Shown: positions 1 through 7,093 of the stretch, piece by piece
Numbering within the stretch: position 1 is the stretch's first letter
Layout: each line of letters opens with the position of its first letter
Assembly: GCA_017631135.1 (NCBI GenBank)
Contig: JAGBTW010000080.1
Location: 1 to 9,260, forward strand
Reading direction: 5' to 3'
From: Alistipes sp.
GTDB taxonomy: Bacteria; Bacteroidota; Bacteroidia; Bacteroidales; Rikenellaceae
DNA length: 9,260 nt
The notes under the pieces: model-generated
Database searches by the model: none
What the model saw: only the letters and a program-made list of their open reading frames with translations
What the model was told of the DNA's origin: nothing
Translations under genes and position numbers: made by a program

Positions 1-2274
1 CCCGCCAAGGCGAAGACCATCGAGAAGTTCCTCGGCAAGGACTTCAAGGTAAAGTCGAGCTTTGGTCATATACGCGACTTGGCGAAGAAGGGACTTGGTA
101 TCAATCTCGACAATGATTTTGAACCCATATATGAGATTCCCGCAGATAAGCGCAAGGTTGTAGACGAGCTTTCGCGCATGGCACGCGAAGCAAAGACCGT
201 GTGGTTGGCATCCGATGAGGACCGCGAGGGAGAGGCCATTGCATGGCACTTGGCAAAGGTCTTGGACCTGCCCATCGACAATACAAAGCGTATCGTGTTT
301 CACGAGATTACGCAGCGCGCAATCCTCGATGCTATCGAGAACCCTCGCACCATCGACCTCAACCTTGTGAACGCACAGCAGGCACGTCGCGTGTTGGACC
401 GCTTGGTGGGCTTCGAGCTCTCTCCCGTATTGTGGAAGAAGGTGCGCCCAGCGCTCTCGGCAGGTCGTGTGCAGAGTGTTGCTGTGCGCCTCATCGTCGA
501 GCGCGAGCGCGACATCATCAACTTTAAGTCTGTGGCGCAGTATCGCGTTGTTGCGCAGTTCCACGCCGCTAACGACCCCGAAAAGACGCTCTTCAAGGCT
601 ACATTGTCACAGAGCTTCGAGAACCGCGAGGAGGCAAAGCAGTTCCTCCAGAGCTGTATAGGCGCGCGCTTCACGGTGTCGAAGGCCGAGGAGAAGCCCG
701 CGCAGCGATATGCCGCGCCCCCCTTCACTACCTCGACATTGCAGCAGGAGGCGGGTCGTAAGTTCGGTATGAGCGTGTCGCAGACGATGTCTGTGGCGCA
801 GAAGCTCTACGAGCAGGGTCTTATCACCTACATGCGTACCGACTCGGTGAACCTCTCGCAGATGGCTATCTCGCAGTGCAAGAATGAGATTACACGCCTC
901 TTTGGCGCGAAGTACTCTTACCCCCACAACTTCAGAACAAAGTCGAAGGGTGCACAGGAGGCTCACGAGGCTATTCGTCCATCATATATCGAGCGCAACG
1001 AGATTGAGGGTACTGCAGCCGAGAAGCGTCTCTACGACCTTATCTGGAAGCGTACCGTAGCATCACAGATGGTACCTGCGGAGCTCGACCGCACACAGAT
1101 TGTCATCGACCTCGACAAGCGCAAGGAGCAGTTTGTGGCGCAGGGCGAGGTAGTACGCTTCGATGGTTTCATGCGCCTCTACTCGGAGAGCGTGGATGAG
1201 GATGCACAGCAGGAGGGCGAGGGTGGACTACTCCCCAAGATGCAGGTTGGTGATAGCGTTGTTGCAGCTAACGTAACAGCGTCAGAGCGATATACACAGT
1301 CGCCCGCGCGCTACAACGAGGCTGCCTTGGTTAAGCGCCTCGAGGAGCTCGGCATTGGTCGTCCATCAACCTACGCACCTACAATCACCACAATCATCAA
1401 CCGCGGATATGTGGTTAAGCAGAACCGCGATGGTCAGAAGCGACAGATTGTGCAGCTCACACTCTCTGGCGACAAGATTTCGGAGAAGCTCGTTACGGAG
1501 AGCTATGGCCGCGAGAAGAGCCGCCTTGCTCCCACCGACATAGGCATGATTGTTAACGACTACCTCGAGTCGCAGTTCAAGTCGATTATCGACTACCACT
1601 TCACCGCGAATGTCGAGAAGGAGTTTGACCGCGTTGCCGATGGCGAGATTACTTGGACATCTATGATATGCGACTTCTATGCCCCCTTCCACCAACTTGT
1701 TGATGCCGCAGTGGGCACACAGATGGAGCGTGGCTCGCAGACGGCGCGTGTCATTGGCGTAGACCCCAAGACAGGTCAGACGGTCAAGGCGCGCATCGGT
1801 CGCTATGGTCCTATGGTCGAGCTCGAGGGTGTAAATGGCGAGAAGGGTCAGTTTGCATCGCTCAAGAAGGGTCAGCTCATAGAGTCTATAACGCTCGAGG
1901 AGGCGTTGGAACTCTTTGCTCTACCACGCAACCTCGGCATCCTCGATGGCGAGTCGCTCATGGTGGGTCTCGGCAAGTTTGGTCCCTATGTGCGCCATGG
2001 CAAGAGCTTCGCCTCGTTGGCAAAGAGCGACGACCCCTACACCATCACCTACGAGCGTGCTGTGGAGCTACTCCAGGAGAGCATCGCCAAGCAGCGTGCA
2101 GCTTCCGAGCCTATACGCACCTTCGCCGAGGATGCAGCAATGTTCATCAAGAGTGGTCAGTATGGACCTTACATCGCCTACAACGGCAAGAACTACCGCA
2201 TACCCCGCGGCACGAAGGTCGAGACACTAACTTATACCGATTGTCAGCGCATCGTGGCAAAGACAAAGAAGTAA
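1..2274 (+). CDS. topA: DNA topoisomerase I (type IA), 5' end cut by the window
   Basis: Relaxes negatively supercoiled DNA by cutting and passing one strand. The frame is open from base 1, so 757 residues are visible. The first codons (PAKAKTIEKFLG) match the start of the Toprim domain, so only about 8-10 residues are missing, including the first Toprim glutamate. Visible landmarks: the Toprim DxDxE motif in SDEDREGEA (D72, D74, E76 of the visible part); the SAGRVQSVAVRLI signature (153 onward); and the catalytic tyrosine Y277 in GLITYMRTDS, which forms the 5'-phosphotyrosine. The C-terminus has three similar repeats centred on GRYGPMVE (about 600), GKFGPYVR (about 658) and GQYGPYIA (about 719). 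No CxxC zinc ribbons are present, unlike E. coli TopA. It ends in TAA, and the peptidase gene starts 53 bases later on the same strand. An in-frame TTG at 79 is an internal leucine, not the start. Identification is very secure. Confidence 0.97.
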   Translation, partial: PAKAKTIEKFLGKDFKVKSSFGHIRDLAKKGLGINLDNDFEPIYEIPADKRKVVDELSRMAREAKTVWLASDEDREGEAIAWHLAKVLDLPIDNTKRIVFHEITQRAILDAIENPRTIDLNLVNAQQARRVLDRLVGFELSPVLWKKVRPALSAGRVQSVAVRLIVERERDIINFKSVAQYRVVAQFHAANDPEKTLFKATLSQSFENREEAKQFLQSCIGARFTVSKAEEKPAQRYAAPPFTTSTLQQEAGRKFGMSVSQTMSVAQKLYEQGLITYMRTDSVNLSQMAISQCKNEITRLFGAKYSYPHNFRTKSKGAQEAHEAIRPSYIERNEIEGTAAEKRLYDLIWKRTVASQMVPAELDRTQIVIDLDKRKEQFVAQGEVVRFDGFMRLYSESVDEDAQQEGEGGLLPKMQVGDSVVAANVTASERYTQSPARYNEAALVKRLEELGIGRPSTYAPTITTIINRGYVVKQNRDGQKRQIVQLTLSGDKISEKLVTESYGREKSRLAPTDIGMIVNDYLESQFKSIIDYHFTANVEKEFDRVADGEITWTSMICDFYAPFHQLVDAAVGTQMERGSQTARVIGVDPKTGQTVKARIGRYGPMVELEGVNGEKGQFASLKKGQLIESITLEEALELFALPRNLGILDGESLMVGLGKFGPYVRHGKSFASLAKSDDPYTITYERAVELLQESIAKQRAASEPIRTFAEDAAMFIKSGQYGPYIAYNGKNYRIPRGTKVETLTYTDCQRIVAKTKK

Positions 2275-2327
2275 AGCACAGAAGAAACGATATATATTAC
2301 ATAAATTTACCTTAAAACTATTTTATT

Positions 2328-3515
2328 ATGAAGAAAATCTTTGGTTTGGCACTTGGCCTTATGATGGCTTCGGGTGTTATGGCGCAGGAGGCTTCGTCTC
2401 TTGAGTTCACAGTGGTAAAGGAGAACCCCATTACCAGCATCAAGAATCAGAACCAGGCAGGTACTTGCTGGTGCTACTCATCTTTGGCATTCATCGAGTC
2501 AGAGCTTTTGCGTATGGGCAAGGGCGAGTATGACTTCTCGGAGATGTTCATCGTTCACAACACCTACCTCGATCGCGCAGAGAAGGCTGTTCGCACTCAC
2601 GGTGATGTATCTTTCGCACAGGGTGGCTCATTCTACGATGTTATCTACGGTATGGAGGCATTTGGTCTCGTTCCCGAGGCAGAGATGCGTCCTGATGTGA
2701 TGTATGGCAAGGACCTCAGCGTTCACAACGAGCTCTCTGCTGTTAGCGACGCTGTTGTTGCAGCTATCGCAAAGGGCAAGCACCGCAGCTTGCAGGTAAG
2801 CCCCGACGGTGAGATGTTGTGGAAGAAGTCTATCGAGGCTATTCACGACATTTACCTTGGCGAGCGTCCCGAGTCATTCACATACGAGGGTGTAGAGTAC
2901 ACTCCCAAGTCATTCTACGAGTCTTTGGGCTTGAACGCTGATGACTACATCTCGTTGACATCTTACACTCACCACCCCTTCTACACAACCTTCGCTCTCG
3001 AGATTCCCGACAACTGGCGCTGGGCACACTCTTACAACCTTCCTATCGATGAGTTGATGGAGGTGTTTGACAACGCTATCATGGAGGGTTACACCATAGC
3101 ATGGGGTAGCGACGTTAGCGAGAAGGGCTTTACTCGCATGGGTACAGCTGTTCTTCCCGATGACGCTGCAAGCGCAGACCTTCAGGGTTCAGATATGGCA
3201 AAGTGGCTCAACTTGAGCGAGGAGGAGAAGAAGAACACTCCTATGCCTACATCACAGAAGTGGTGCACACAGGAGGAGCGTCAGCTTGGCTATGACAACT
3301 GGGAGACTACCGACGACCATGGCATGCAGATCTACGGTATCGCAAAGGATCAGAATGGCGTAGAGTACTACATGGTTAAGAACTCATGGGGCGAGGCTGG
3401 TACTTACAAGGGTCTTTGGTATGCATCAAAGGCATTCGTTCGCTACAAGACTATGAACATCGTTGTTCACAAGAATGCTATTCCCAAGGAGATTCGTAAG
3501 AAGCTCGGCCTATAA
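2328..3515 (+). CDS. Secreted C1B-family cysteine peptidase (aminopeptidase C / bleomycin hydrolase-like)
   Basis: A 395-residue papain-fold peptidase of the PepC/bleomycin hydrolase type. The N-terminus (MKKIFGLALGLMMASGVMAQ) is a clear Sec signal peptide with likely cleavage after A19, so the protein should act in the periplasm or outside the cell; classical PepC and bleomycin hydrolases are cytoplasmic. The catalytic set is complete: oxyanion-hole Q41 and nucleophile C47 in NQNQAGTCWCYSS (Q-to-C spacing of 6, as in papain), H331 in DDHGMQIYGI, and N352 in VKNSWGE. It is shorter than typical PepC (about 440-450 residues). The likely role is trimming peptides in a protein-rich habitat, but the substrate is unknown. 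The ATG is fixed by the signal peptide. The 53-base upstream gap is AT-rich; TAAATTTA (2302-2309) is a 7/8 match to the Bacteroidetes -7 box, so it may have its own promoter. Transcription probably ends at the hairpin at 3549-3607. Confidence 0.9.
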   Translation: MKKIFGLALGLMMASGVMAQEASSLEFTVVKENPITSIKNQNQAGTCWCYSSLAFIESELLRMGKGEYDFSEMFIVHNTYLDRAEKAVRTHGDVSFAQGGSFYDVIYGMEAFGLVPEAEMRPDVMYGKDLSVHNELSAVSDAVVAAIAKGKHRSLQVSPDGEMLWKKSIEAIHDIYLGERPESFTYEGVEYTPKSFYESLGLNADDYISLTSYTHHPFYTTFALEIPDNWRWAHSYNLPIDELMEVFDNAIMEGYTIAWGSDVSEKGFTRMGTAVLPDDAASADLQGSDMAKWLNLSEEEKKNTPMPTSQKWCTQEERQLGYDNWETTDDHGMQIYGIAKDQNGVEYYMVKNSWGEAGTYKGLWYASKAFVRYKTMNIVVHKNAIPKEIRKKLGL

Positions 3516-3534
3516 TTTTCGATTATAAGGCAGA

Positions 3535-3623
3535 CATCTACTGCCGCTAACAAAAGTGCCGTCAATGGGACGTACGTCAAGTACTACCCATCGACGGCAT
3601 TTTTGTTGAGCGTTGTATCTGCA
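3535..3623 (+). repeat. Structured intergenic repeat, copy A
   Basis: An 89-base element 19 bases after the peptidase stop, matching a second copy at 7094-7184 in the same orientation. Both begin with the identical 17 bases CATCTACTGCCGCTAAC and end with the identical 16 bases GAGCGTTGTATCTGCA. They also share AATGGG, a loop of the form GTACG..AAGTAC, and CCATCG. The ends can pair imperfectly (CA/TG, TAC/GTA and CGCT/AGCG, with small internal loops in between), placing a strong central hairpin on a conserved basal stem. Whether this is a mobile REP/MITE-like element, a structured RNA or an attenuator cannot be decided from this window. Confidence 0.75.
3549..3607 (+). terminator. Long hairpin inside repeat copy A, likely terminator of the peptidase gene
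   Basis: The 21-base arms 3549-3569 and 3587-3607 pair with a single A/C mismatch and one G-U pair around a 17-base loop. The GC-rich core is TGCCGTC/GACGGCA. The descending arm contains TTTTTGTT right after the GC core, so the U-rich tail of an intrinsic terminator is present on the plus strand, and AACAAAAG in the ascending arm allows some activity in the reverse sense. The loop contains GTAC twice and could form a small extra stem. It is the only strong terminator candidate between the peptidase and abiEi. Confidence 0.65.
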
Positions 3624-3645
3624 GCCTTCTAATCAAAAATTTTTT

Positions 3646-3695
3646 GTGATAGTGGCGCGTTAGCGACACACTCTTTTGTGATGCACCACTACCAC
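3646..3695. repeat. Imperfect inverted repeat in the peptidase-abiEi gap
   Basis: GTGATAGTGG (3646-3655) pairs with CCACTACCAC (3686-3695) at 9 of 10 positions. The 30-base interior could form smaller hairpins (CGC/GCG and CACA/TGTG). It lies between repeat copy A and the AbiE promoter, and it follows a run of A then T (3635-3645). No function is evident. It could be a remnant of a dispersed element or part of the left junction of the AbiE cassette. Confidence 0.35.
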
Positions 3696-3723
3696 ACCAC
3701 TCTGACAAGAAATTGTGGCTGTT

Positions 3724-3799
3724 TTGCAAATTGGTAAAATAATGAATAGAAAAAGATATTAAAGCTCTTTTATTATTCAAAATATTACTATATTTGCAA
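3724..3799 (+). promoter_or_regulatory. abiE promoter with candidate AbiEi operator repeats
   Basis: This AT-rich stretch holds a perfect Bacteroidetes -7 box, TATATTTG (3789-3796), only 4 bases before the abiEi ATG. Just upstream, arms 3744-3756 and 3766-3778 (GAATAGAAAAAGA / TCTTTTATTATTC) form an inverted repeat with 11 of 13 pairs and a 9-base spacer, covering the expected -33 region. A wider pair, TTGCAAAT (3724-3731) and ATTTGCAA (3792-3799), overlaps the -7 box. Studied AbiEi proteins repress their own operon by binding inverted repeats in the promoter, so these are plausible operators. That role is inferred from position; no -33 TTTG is obvious. Confidence 0.5.
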
Positions 3800-3800
3800 T

Positions 3801-4427
3801 ATGAATAAGCTATTAAAGGAAATAGGTGCGACTCCCGTAACGACATCAATAATCGAGTCGTTGTATCCAGAACTCAAGTCGCCAAACAAGAAAGTGGCTT
3901 TGCTTGAAAAGCAGGGCTACATCATACGATTGAAGCGCGGGCTTTATGTGGTTAATCCTGAACATTCGGGCAAAACCCTTTCGACAGAGTTGATTGCCAA
4001 CCATCTCTACGCACCATCGTATATCTCGATGTCAACCGCATTGAGATACTACGGGCTAATCCCAGAGGCTGTCTATGTAAATCAGTCGATGACCGTGAAG
4101 CACTCTCGTAGTTTCGTGACTCCGTTGGGCAACTACGACTACAAGTATATCTCACGAGAGGCTTTTTCGACTGGCGTTAGAAGTCTGCATAAGGGCGATT
4201 ATGCTTTCTTAATTGCCTCGCCAGAGAAGGCGTTGTGCGACTTGATTGCCAACTCCTCAAAGGTCAATCTCCGTTACCTGACTGATGTTGAGCACTATTT
4301 GGAGCAGGATATTCGTATGGATATGGAGGAGTTCTACAAGATGGATGCAACCGTGTTTGAAGACTATATCAAGGTCGGTAAAAAGGCAGACTCTATTGTT
4401 ACACTGTTAAAGTATTTGACGCGATGA
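3801..4427 (+). CDS. abiEi: AbiEi-family antitoxin / transcriptional autorepressor (type IV toxin-antitoxin)
   Basis: A 208-residue protein with the AbiEi layout. The N-terminal winged-helix part (about 5-52) contains the family-like VALLEKQGYIIRLKRGLYVVNP segment. It is followed by the AbiEi core: YISMSTALRYYGLIPE (74-89), a region of beta character around 95-117, and ASPEKALCDLI (139-149), a hallmark of this family. In characterised systems AbiEi represses the operon and neutralises AbiEii without a stable complex, which is why they are called type IV. Its TGA overlaps the toxin's ATG as ATGA (4424-4427), implying translational coupling. A -7 box 4 bases upstream means the transcript would be leaderless or nearly so if this ATG is used. 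No better internal start is visible, because the next methionine lies beyond the DNA-binding domain. The gene is less GC-rich than topA, which suggests acquisition. Confidence 0.87.
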   Translation: MNKLLKEIGATPVTTSIIESLYPELKSPNKKVALLEKQGYIIRLKRGLYVVNPEHSGKTLSTELIANHLYAPSYISMSTALRYYGLIPEAVYVNQSMTVKHSRSFVTPLGNYDYKYISREAFSTGVRSLHKGDYAFLIASPEKALCDLIANSSKVNLRYLTDVEHYLEQDIRMDMEEFYKMDATVFEDYIKVGKKADSIVTLLKYLTR

Positions 4428-5248
4428 AAAACGAGATATTCGACAATATGTTGTCACGCTATGAGTTGGCAACTGAACAGCAGAAGCGAAATGCTATCTT
4501 TGAGGTAAATCAGCAGATAATACTTGCAGGACTATATGCGGGTGGTTTCTTTGAATCTGCGGCATTCTATGGCGGTACTTGTTTGAGAATCTTCCACGGA
4601 TTGCAGCGATTCAGCGAGGATATGGATTTTTCGTTGCTGGCACCTGATGAGAACTTCGATTTCTCAAAGTACTTTCAGCCTATCGTAGATGCATTTGCAT
4701 TGGTAGGTCGAGAGGTGGAGATTACGAAGAAGGATAAGAAGAGTTTTGGCAAGGTTGAGTCGGCATTTTTGAAGGATAATACCAATGTTTACGATGTGAC
4801 ATTCCAGACGGAGAAGTCGATAAAAATCAAGATTGAGGTGGATACTTGCCCTCCGCTAAACTTTACAACCGAGCAAAAGCTGCTGCTTCAACCTCACTCG
4901 TTTATGACTCGTTGCTTCACTCTGTCCGACTTGTTTGCCGGCAAGATGCACGCTTTGGTGTATCGTGCATGGAAGAATAGAGTTAAGGGGCGCGATTGGT
5001 ACGACTTTGAGTGGTATGTGCGAAATGGTGTCGCCCTCGATTTTGCTCATTTGGCGGAACGTTGCAAGCAGTTTAACGGCGAGGATATCACCCCCGAATC
5101 GTTCAAAGAGAAACTCATTGAACGACTTTCGACTGCCGACATTAAGCAGGTGAAAGAGGATGTATTGCCCTTTGTTCGCAATCCAAAAGAGCTAGACATT
5201 TGGTCGAATGACTATTTCGTGCAATTGGCAGAGATGGTAAAATATTAG
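4424..5248 (+). CDS. abiEii: AbiEii-family nucleotidyltransferase toxin (type IV toxin-antitoxin)
   Basis: A 274-residue member of the AbiEii/DUF1814 nucleotidyltransferase family. Motif I is GGTCLRIFHG...SEDMDFSLL (G50-G51-T52, then D66-x-D68, the presumed metal-binding pair). A lysine-rich strand KIKIEVDTCPP (133-144) matches the second conserved block. Further on, LSDLFAGKMHALVYRAWKNRVKGRDWYDFEW (167-197) contains the conserved lysine K174 and the R190-D191-x-x-D194 motif. All catalytic motifs appear intact, so the toxin should be active. Relatives give abortive phage infection in lactococci and stabilise plasmids and genomic islands; AbiEii binds GTP, and related MenT toxins add nucleotides to tRNA. 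The target here is unknown. It overlaps abiEi by four bases and ends 93 bases before lpxB, with no obvious terminator in between, so read-through into lpxB is possible. Confidence 0.9.
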   Translation: MKNEIFDNMLSRYELATEQQKRNAIFEVNQQIILAGLYAGGFFESAAFYGGTCLRIFHGLQRFSEDMDFSLLAPDENFDFSKYFQPIVDAFALVGREVEITKKDKKSFGKVESAFLKDNTNVYDVTFQTEKSIKIKIEVDTCPPLNFTTEQKLLLQPHSFMTRCFTLSDLFAGKMHALVYRAWKNRVKGRDWYDFEWYVRNGVALDFAHLAERCKQFNGEDITPESFKEKLIERLSTADIKQVKEDVLPFVRNPKELDIWSNDYFVQLAEMVKY

Positions 5249-5316
5249 GATGTTGGTCGTAAGACTAAATATGCGATTTATTACGCTTGGGGCGCACTAT
5301 ATTGCGAAGAAAAGCG

Positions 5317-5324
5317 TATCTTTG
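5317..5324 (+). promoter_or_regulatory. Candidate lpxB promoter -7 box (TATCTTTG)
   Basis: TATCTTTG is a perfect match to the Bacteroidetes housekeeping -7 consensus TAnnTTTG, placed 17 bases before the lpxB ATG. No convincing -33 TTTG lies 19-21 bases upstream. If used, lpxB would have a leader of roughly ten bases and its own promoter, separate from the AbiE operon. The remaining 5249-5316 stretch shows nothing else I can name. Confidence 0.5.
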
Positions 5325-5341
5325 TAATCAAAATATTGCCT

Positions 5342-6469
5342 ATGAAGTATTACGTTATTGCGGGAGAGCCGTCGGGTGACCTCCATGGAAGCAAGCTTAT
5401 GCGTGGCATACACAGTGCCGACAGTGAGGCGCAGTTTCGCTTCTCGGGTGGCGACAGCATGGCAGAGGTGGCTGGCAGGGAGGCAATGCTATACCACTAC
5501 AAGCAGATGTCGTTCTTCGGCTTTGTGCAGGTGGCGCGAAACCTACGCACCATATTTCGTCAGATTGACGACGTAAAGGCCGACATTGAGCGCTTCAACC
5601 CCGATGTTATCATCCTCATAGATTACCCAGCCTTCAACCTGCGCATAGCAAAGTGGGCAAAGAGTCGCAACATACGCGTCTACTACTACATAGCGCCCAA
5701 GGTATGGGCATGGAAGGAGCGTCGCGTGAAGCAGCTACGCAACTATGTAGACCGCCTATACACCATCTTCCCCTTCGAGACCGACTACTTCCGTGGTCAC
5801 GGCATAGAGCCCATATTTTGTGGTAACCCCCTTGTCGACGACATCGCCGAGCGCCGAGCAACGCTCCCCACGCGCGAGGCATACATCGCCGAGTGCGGAC
5901 TCGACAACCGTCCCATCGTGGCACTCCTTGCGGGTAGCCGCGTGTCAGAAATCAAGGCCAACCTCCCAGATATGGTGGCCCTGTCGCGACGCTTCAAGGA
6001 GTATCAGTTTGTGGTAACCGCCGTGTCGTGGATAGACCGCGCTGTGTACGATGCCATAATAGGCAACTCGGATGTTAGGTATGTGTGTGACCGCACACAG
6101 CAGACGCTCGCCATGAGTGAGGCGGCAATAGTCACCTCGGGCACAGCGACGCTCGAGACGGCACTTATGGGCATCCCCGAGGTGGTGCTCTACCATGTGC
6201 CATGGCTCTACGAAAAGCTAAAACCCTACTTCTTGCGCATACCATATATCTCGCTTGTGAACATCAACCTCGGTCGCGAGGCTGTGAAGGAGCTTGTGCG
6301 CGCCAACCTCCCCGTCGAGGTGTCGGCTCGAGAGCTCGCTGCGATACTCCCTGGTGGAGGCGATAGAGAGCGCATGCTTCGCGACTTCGATGAACTCCGC
6401 ACAATGATAGGCGAGGCGGGTGCTTCGGAGCGATTTGCTAAAGATATTGTTAACTCATTGCGAAGATGA
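5342..6469 (+). CDS. lpxB: Lipid-A-disaccharide synthase
   Basis: A GT19 glycosyltransferase of 375 residues, normal for the family. It joins UDP-2,3-diacylglucosamine and 2,3-diacylglucosamine-1-phosphate (lipid X) into the lipid A disaccharide at the inner face of the cytoplasmic membrane. Visible motifs: N-terminal YYVIAGEPSGDLHGSKLM; GGDSM; the hydrophobic MSFFGFVQVARNLRTIF helix thought to contact membrane; NPDVIILIDYPAFNLRIAKWA; APKVWAWKERRV; FCGNPLVDD; ALLAGSRVSEIKANLP; and the C-terminal donor-site region VTSGTATLETALMGIPEVVLY followed by SLVNINLGREAVKEL. The start is the ATG at 5342, giving MKYYVIAGEPSG; an in-frame TTG six bases upstream is unlikely. Its TGA overlaps the next gene's ATG (ATGA, 6466-6469), so the two are probably co-translated. 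The gene is richer in GC than abiE just upstream. Confidence 0.97.
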   Translation: MKYYVIAGEPSGDLHGSKLMRGIHSADSEAQFRFSGGDSMAEVAGREAMLYHYKQMSFFGFVQVARNLRTIFRQIDDVKADIERFNPDVIILIDYPAFNLRIAKWAKSRNIRVYYYIAPKVWAWKERRVKQLRNYVDRLYTIFPFETDYFRGHGIEPIFCGNPLVDDIAERRATLPTREAYIAECGLDNRPIVALLAGSRVSEIKANLPDMVALSRRFKEYQFVVTAVSWIDRAVYDAIIGNSDVRYVCDRTQQTLAMSEAAIVTSGTATLETALMGIPEVVLYHVPWLYEKLKPYFLRIPYISLVNINLGREAVKELVRANLPVEVSARELAAILPGGGDRERMLRDFDELRTMIGEAGASERFAKDIVNSLRR

Positions 6470-7041
6470 AACTTATAACCATAACGAACAACTATTCCGC
6501 GGAAGGTGCTGCGCCGCGCTACTATCTCAAGGCCGATACTGCGCTGCTGCGCAACAACGATGCTTTCTACATCCCCGACGGTGTGGGACGCGTCATTGCC
6601 GAGCCACATATTGTGCTTAAGGTGTCGCGCCTTGCAAAATATATAGGTGAGCGCTTCGCGTCGCGCTGTATCGAGGGTGTGATGGGTGGTGTTGCTTTCA
6701 CTGCGGCAGACAAGCTTGCCGAGGCACGCCGCGAGGGTCTTGCGTGGGACGAGGCGGTGGGCTTCGACCACTCTTCGGCGCTCTCGCTCGACACGCTCGC
6801 GCCCGAGGCAATCAACGAGGGTGCTATATTCTATATTAATGGCGAGGAGCGCGCCCGCATCTCGCTCGACGACATGCGCTTTACGCCCGACCACATCGTC
6901 AGCCACCTTTCGGAGTGCATGACGCTGCGCATAGGCGACCTCATCTACCTTGGTGCGCCAGCCTCGTTTGAAGCCAAGGCGGGCGATAACTATCGTCTAA
7001 CAATAGGGGAGCATGTGTTACTTAACTTTGATATTAAGTAG
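6466..7041 (+). CDS. FAH-fold (fumarylacetoacetate hydrolase family) protein, probably with degenerate metal site
   Basis: A 191-residue protein translationally coupled to lpxB. It aligns by eye with the FAH/YcgM family: EPHIVLKVSRLAKYIGERFA (46-65), GGVAFTAADKLAEARREGLAWDEAVGFDHSSAL (74-106), INGEERARISLDDM (124-137), and LRIGDLIYLGAP (154-165), which corresponds to the usual L-GD-I-TGTP. Active relatives hydrolyse C-C bonds in acylpyruvate-type compounds or decarboxylate oxaloacetate using a divalent metal held by an E-x-E pair and an Asp. Here E46 is kept, but the second Glu is H48, the metal Asp position reads A77 (expected DFTARD, found AFTAAD), the following Arg is A81, and TGTP has become LGAP. 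It is also slightly short. Family membership is fairly secure. Catalysis is doubtful, and a lipid A or envelope role is only suggested by the operon. The alignment was made from remembered motifs, not computed. Confidence 0.75.
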   Translation: MKLITITNNYSAEGAAPRYYLKADTALLRNNDAFYIPDGVGRVIAEPHIVLKVSRLAKYIGERFASRCIEGVMGGVAFTAADKLAEARREGLAWDEAVGFDHSSALSLDTLAPEAINEGAIFYINGEERARISLDDMRFTPDHIVSHLSECMTLRIGDLIYLGAPASFEAKAGDNYRLTIGEHVLLNFDIK

Positions 7042-7093
7042 AAAGAAGCTGTCTAATAAGGCTACTTTGTCGTTCTTTGTTGATGTAACAGAG

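Noticed and set aside
3577..3849. Minus-strand 90-residue open frame across the peptidase-abiEi gap
   Set aside because: It covers repeat A's hairpin, the palindrome and the abiE promoter, overlaps the abiEi start, and matches no protein family I know. It is better explained as non-coding repeat sequence.
6226..6906. Minus-strand 226-residue open frame opposite lpxB and the FAH-fold gene
   Set aside because: It is antisense to two well-supported overlapping genes and has no recognisable motif.
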